From the NCBI GenBank assembly GCA_035591015.1, contig JAXIUW010204509.1:1-11313 (forward strand): a stretch of DNA of 11,313 nucleotides. The letters are read 5' to 3'. Of the stretch, positions 7,696 through 11,313 are shown one piece after another. The stretch's first letter is position 1; the number at the start of each line of letters is the position of its first letter. The stretch is from Cephalothrix simula (Eukaryota > Nemertea > Palaeonemertea > Archinemertea > Cephalotrichidae). A program made the translations under genes and the position numbers. Below the pieces are notes generated by a model, which had not been told where the DNA came from, made no database searches, and saw nothing but the letters and a program-made list of their open reading frames with translations.

Positions 7696-8218
7696 TAACA
7701 CTGAACCATGTCGAGCATCCATTTGTGTAGAAAATAGAAAATGTTAAAGATTTTTAGATAATAGGAATCTTGTACTAAAAACCGATTTACTCAATTCCGT
7801 CGGCATTCTCTTTTGAAGAAGTCCCTTATTAACCCCGTTACAATAATATATTTTGATCTATCCTATTGAGTGGTAATCGAAATCCTCCGGACTAATTTGC
7901 AATATTTTATGAGAGCTATTCGCGCAGGAAAAATGGTCATCAGCAGGGGAAAATAGTTCGTTATCTTGGTGTATTAATTTTTGTTAATGGGAATCGGGAC
8001 ATACTTATCCAACCAGAGATTACTCAGTGTGGTATAAAAGAGCAATAGCTTTATCTTTCATTTGTCCGATTGATGAGGCCCCTAATTTCTATCATTAAGA
8101 ACCCCATAATGTCCACTAATATGAGGAATCCTAAGTTTAATGCCTAAGCAATATCTATTTATCATTTACAGTCGTTTCATATCGTTTCTGATTACTAATG
8201 TAGCAATTTTCTACCGTC
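7696..8218. other. Non-coding intron stretch
   Basis: No gene, RNA or repeat is recognised in these 520 bases. Composition is A+T-rich. The end (8203-8220) is pyrimidine-leaning and finishes TCAG, a possible acceptor for the short frame that follows. Confidence 0.4.
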
Positions 8219-8221
8219 AGG

Positions 8222-8392
8222 ATGAAAAGTGTTTTTTATTCTGGATTGGAGGAGTTTTGGCGTAGGTGGAAAAAGAATAGCTGGCAAAAGCAAAAGAAAT
8301 TCACCGAACTATTTTGCTTCCGCCGTAATAAGATCTGGCGAAATCGTCGCTTAAAAAGACGGGATGTGAGAAAAAGGATCTTATTAGACTAG
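8222..8392 (+). other. Short, strongly basic open frame (56 codons), unassigned
   Basis: An ATG at 8222 opens 56 codons to TAG. Eleven Arg, nine Lys and four Trp make it over one third basic, with IWRNRRLKRRDVRKR near the C terminus (residues 38-52). Six of the eleven Arg codons are CGN, which is unusual in this A+T-rich DNA, and the stretch is clearly more G+C-rich than its flanks. TTTTCTACCGTCAG|G just before the ATG could be a splice acceptor, but no donor lies before the stop. The basic run recalls a nucleic-acid-binding or nuclear localisation segment. No family was recognised, and chance remains the leading explanation. Confidence 0.2.
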
Positions 8393-8879
8393 TTTCATTA
8401 GTGAAATTCTAAATCACAATATCTATATACCTGACATCTACATTGAAATAATCATCCTATCCTTAGCTGATGGCCAAACCTGTATTTAGCTCTATTTATT
8501 TGTACAAAACGAGCTGTTTTAAAATCTAATAATAAGAAAAGATTCAAATTTTTAAAAGTGCTCCTTAAAACAAATAACATTTTCTTGATTCAGGCTAAAT
8601 TTCCAATTCAACGTTATTTAATTTTCCATCCCCTAAAACTCTCTAATTCAAACTTCTTGATTGTAATTTGTACAGTTGGAATTATCTCGTCTTTTGGTTT
8701 CTCAAATTCGATTCTTGGTTCAATACCAATTCTCACATTGAAAAACAGAGTTTATCAAACCAAATTGACATTGAAATGGGCTCGTACGGAAAATCCATTC
8801 CCCTTTAAAAATGACGAAATTATGTTGCATATCCACTGGAGTTTTATTCAACAGATCTGATAATGTATAAAATACTTCT
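8393..8879. other. Non-coding stretch with one long chance-like open frame
   Basis: The + strand is free of stops from 8471 to 8860 (130 codons), but contains no plausible start context, splice pair or protein motif; the only early start-like codon is GTG at 8558. The translation is rich in Ile, Leu, Phe, Asn and Lys, as A+T-rich non-coding DNA gives. It is left unannotated as a gene. Confidence 0.4.
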
Positions 8880-8895
8880 GTACTTGACATAAATA
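8880..8895. repeat. 16-bp direct repeat, left copy
   Basis: GTACTTGACATAAATA recurs exactly at 9358-9373, 462 bp away from the end of this copy. Weaker similarity (CGTWTTT) continues a few bases to the right of both. The pair could be a target-site duplication around an inserted segment or two copies of a short motif. Confidence 0.65.
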
Positions 8896-8954
8896 TTAGG
8901 CGTATTTGTCCGAATCAAATATCAAGTAAGTTAAGTTTTCGAATTTATTTCACC

Positions 8955-9214
8955 ACTTCCCGTCTCAAAAACACACCCCGTGCGCATGCCGGAAATTGCC
9001 AAAATTGTGCTTAGCGGCGTAAGATACTCTACTGATCTCAGACACATCCCTAGATTTATTTTAATACTTACTTCCGGTTCCGGTTAATTGAATGTGTCAT
9101 GTTGAGTCTTATGGCGGGAATGATTATTGAGATAGTACGTCACGTGATCTATATGACCAAGATTGTAGATTTCGAATTTATCGAATAAGTAAGTCTGACG
9201 TCATGGGCATGCGC
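8955..9214. promoter_or_regulatory. Promoter-like cluster of ETS, NRF1, E2F/YY1-like, E-box and CRE motifs
   Basis: Within 260 bases there are: CACTTCCCG (about 8954-8962) and ACTTCCGG (9070-9077), both ETS-type; NRF1-like TGCGCATGCC (8981-8990) and its inverted form GGGCATGCGC (9205-9214); ATGGCGGGAA (9111-9120), which fits both E2F and YY1 cores; CACGTG (9141-9146); and TGACGTCA (9196-9203). These motifs typify TATA-less animal promoters. No TATA box or coding sequence follows in either direction, so an enhancer, a promoter of an unseen non-coding transcript, or an element-borne promoter are all possible. Confidence 0.4.
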
Positions 9215-9357
9215 AATAGCCTTTTTCCGCTTTTTTAAATTTAAGTCACTCAAGTTGCATAAATTTGGCCAGTATTTCATATTTTCGGTATTTTTGGAAA
9301 ACGAAACTTTATATTGTTTTAGAGCAAGCGCAATTAGCCGAAGCATGACGTACGTTC

Positions 9358-9373
9358 GTACTTGACATAAATA
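9358..9373. repeat. 16-bp direct repeat, right copy
   Basis: Exact copy of 8880-8895. The segment between the copies holds the ETS/NRF1/CRE motif cluster. It has no matching inverted ends and no A-rich tail, so no element class is suggested. Confidence 0.65.
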
Positions 9374-11313
9374 ATACGTTTTATCTAAATTAACGTTCAC
9401 CATAAAATTACCTAAGACTTTTGTGACCAAAGGAGTCTAAATTTACTTTTTCCATCACCCACTCTTCCGGGCTCTATGAATTTATACAAAGTGTTCTTAG
9501 TATTCTGGTATGTGTCAGAAAGTGCGTTATTACAGTAATTTGTATGCATGTGAGCTCACGAATAGTCATAAAAAAGACACATCATGGATATAAAGCTATT
9601 CAAATTGCAGATCAGTTTCATAATATTATTCCTCTATGTGACATTTGGGATTTTCTTGAATTGATATGTGAGAAAAATTGTACTAAATTCCTGGGTGAGA
9701 TCCATTTAAGACCATCAAAAGATAATGACAAACGATAAAACAAAATGATTATTGAAATGTATGTTTCAGGTGCGCCATTTCGGCTGTCAATGAGCTGTAA
9801 GACTTTAAAACAATTTTAGGGTGAGGTTTCGCAAAAGCTTATATAATGGGTGGCACAATTCGGAAAAACAGATTAAAAAATTTTTTAAAGCACCAAAATA
9901 TTTCCTGCGTCCAACTGCTAACTCGCATGGGGAAACGCGTTATATAATGTACGTTACAATAAAAAGATTTGGCTTAAGCCATTCTATTTCTGACTCCATA
10001 ATCTCTTTTAATGATTTAGATTTGAAATGCACCCTATTTTCATTTTCCATTAAGATATCATCTTTTTATGATATCTTTAGATTTCTTGACATGGAATTTT
10101 TAAAAGACTTGTGCTTTTATTCTATCATATTCTAAACTGAATTATAGAGAAATAATACTGTTTTTGTTTGATCTTTAACCTACAAAAGTAATATTTGGTT
10201 TCAGATAGAATAAAAATGTTCGGATGAAGTTCAATTTATTTAAAAGTATCGACTTAACTTGATTATTGCTTATCTTTGATACTTCAATTCTTTTTCTAAG
10301 TCATTTTTGAGACTTCAAACTTTCTCTAAGCAATTAAGTAATCAGAAAAACCCTTGTTCTTAAATTTGTTCTTTATCCTGGCTAAAGTTACATCAATTAA
10401 TCCCGTTTTCAAAGACATTCAATGTTTTGTTGGCAATCATAACAAAAATCAAATGTAACAAATCTTATTTGGCCTTATTAAAATCAATTTCTTCAGTGTT
10501 TTCTTTCAAAATAATCAATTTTAAACCGTTTTTAGGGAAATTGTCATATGGTTAAAACTGATGTCTTTAGTCCCAACCGCGCATGAGCTCGATTGCTAGA
10601 CATCCAATCATATCAAATTACAAAATCGAAGTAATGTTTCCATAAATTTTATCTTAATGTTCATCTGCTACATTTTATTCTTCATTTTTCTTATCAGTCA
10701 AATCTGTCTCATTCTTTTATGTTTAGCTCAGGAATGTTTAAAACAAATTGAGTAATGTTCTGAATTCAAATCGGTCCTTAGGCTCATCATTTTTCGTAAT
10801 CAATCCATGGCGGATAATTACTTTTCAATTTGAATTTTCTCATAAATCACGTGGCCAAATGGCAGAACTTATTGGTTTGAAGCTATAGGTTAGTATCGTT
10901 TCTAATACAAAAGCAATGATTTAGCGTTTAATTTCGCTGTTATGAGCCAGAACGAATTGTGAGACATTTGTCACCGTGTTTTCGAGTGACAGACCTCTTT
11001 CCAATGCTCTGAAGACAAATGAGGCGATCAGAATTACTGTTTATTTTCCATATAGAAATCTTTTTAAACCATCACAGATAACTACAGAATTGATTATATT
11101 TATGGCTTTCCTCCCAATTGGGAAAAATTGCAGGATTATACCGGAAGACGACTGGTCAGTATCTAAAGCGAAAATAATGAGAAATGTTGATAACTCATAA
11201 TAGTAACAATTAAAGTAAATGTTCCGTAAAACTTGGGCTCGACTAAATGACCAAATGACGTTTCCTTTTTTATGATATATTGTCACATAAAATATAAAAT
11301 GACGTTTCTTTCC
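9374..11313. other. AT-rich non-coding stretch to the window end
   Basis: No gene is recognised in the last 1.9 kb. Open frames at 9544-9738 and 9821-10135 on the + strand, and the overlapping pair at 10976-11200 (+) and 11041-11286 (-), show no known motif; 9821 is a GTG start. A decayed tandem duplication of about 30 bp with shared ACTTCAA and CTAAG words lies at 10274-10332. The rest is A+T-rich with homopolymer runs. The missing downstream Dachshund coiled-coil exon (charged, starting like ELKM) was not found here. Confidence 0.45.

Noticed and set aside
8471-8860. 130-codon stop-free stretch on the + strand
   Set aside because: No ATG start context, splice signals or motif; residue composition is that of A+T-rich non-coding DNA. 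By rough estimate one such stretch in 11 kb is uncommon but not remarkable.
9544-9738. 64-codon frame with several Cys and a Leu-rich centre
   Set aside because: No motif was recognised, and there is no acceptor or donor with consistent phase.
9821-10135. 104-codon open frame
   Set aside because: It opens with GTG, is Phe/Ile/Lys/Ser-rich, and has no recognisable family feature.
1-11313. CRISPR array, prophage, operon or defence system
   Set aside because: No regularly spaced identical repeats, no ribosome-binding sites with tandem genes, and no long open frames on either strand.

Overview
The window reads as AT-rich, intron-dominated DNA of an invertebrate animal, with no bacterial or plasmid character. 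The only confident protein-coding element is one 216-bp internal exon on the + strand (3260-3475) with a long T-tract before an AG acceptor and a GTGAG donor. Its 71 complete codons include the residues SSLETLL, NIQGLLKVA and RQV, which match the start of the C-terminal conserved domain (DachBox-C/DD2) of Dachshund-family transcriptional co-regulators. The divergence of the rest does not allow the phylum to be named.

If that reading is right, almost everything else is intron: at least 3.26 kb upstream and up to 7.8 kb downstream of the exon. No second exon of the gene was recognised, so introns on both sides appear long.

The intron sequence is a patchwork of short non-autonomous mobile elements and compact motif clusters. 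From left to right these are: a tRNA A-box-like fragment beside a 291-bp full-length foldback element (1547-1886); a minus-strand retroelement-like coding fossil with a 38-bp in-frame second copy (2509-3089); the Dachshund exon; a CpG-dense island about 400 bp into the downstream intron (about 3865-4378); a homotypic cluster of CGATAA sites (4867-4999); a 394-bp MITE-like element with 13-bp direct flanks (5927-6346) and an adjacent perfect hairpin (6375-6411); a 28-nt hairpin followed by T6 (7076-7109); a minus-strand tRNA-Leu-derived SINE whose distal part carries overlapping CTCF-like and YY1-like motifs (7415-7695); a short strongly basic reading frame behind a possible splice acceptor (8222-8392); and a promoter-like cluster of ETS, NRF1, E2F-like, E-box and CRE motifs between two 16-bp direct repeats (8880-9373). 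The last 1.9 kb is plain AT-rich sequence.

No multi-gene system is visible. The best leads are regulatory: the CTCF/YY1 site in the SINE, the CGATAA cluster, the CpG island and the ETS/NRF1/CRE cluster are all candidate control elements inside a developmental transcription-factor gene. All are read by eye and untested.
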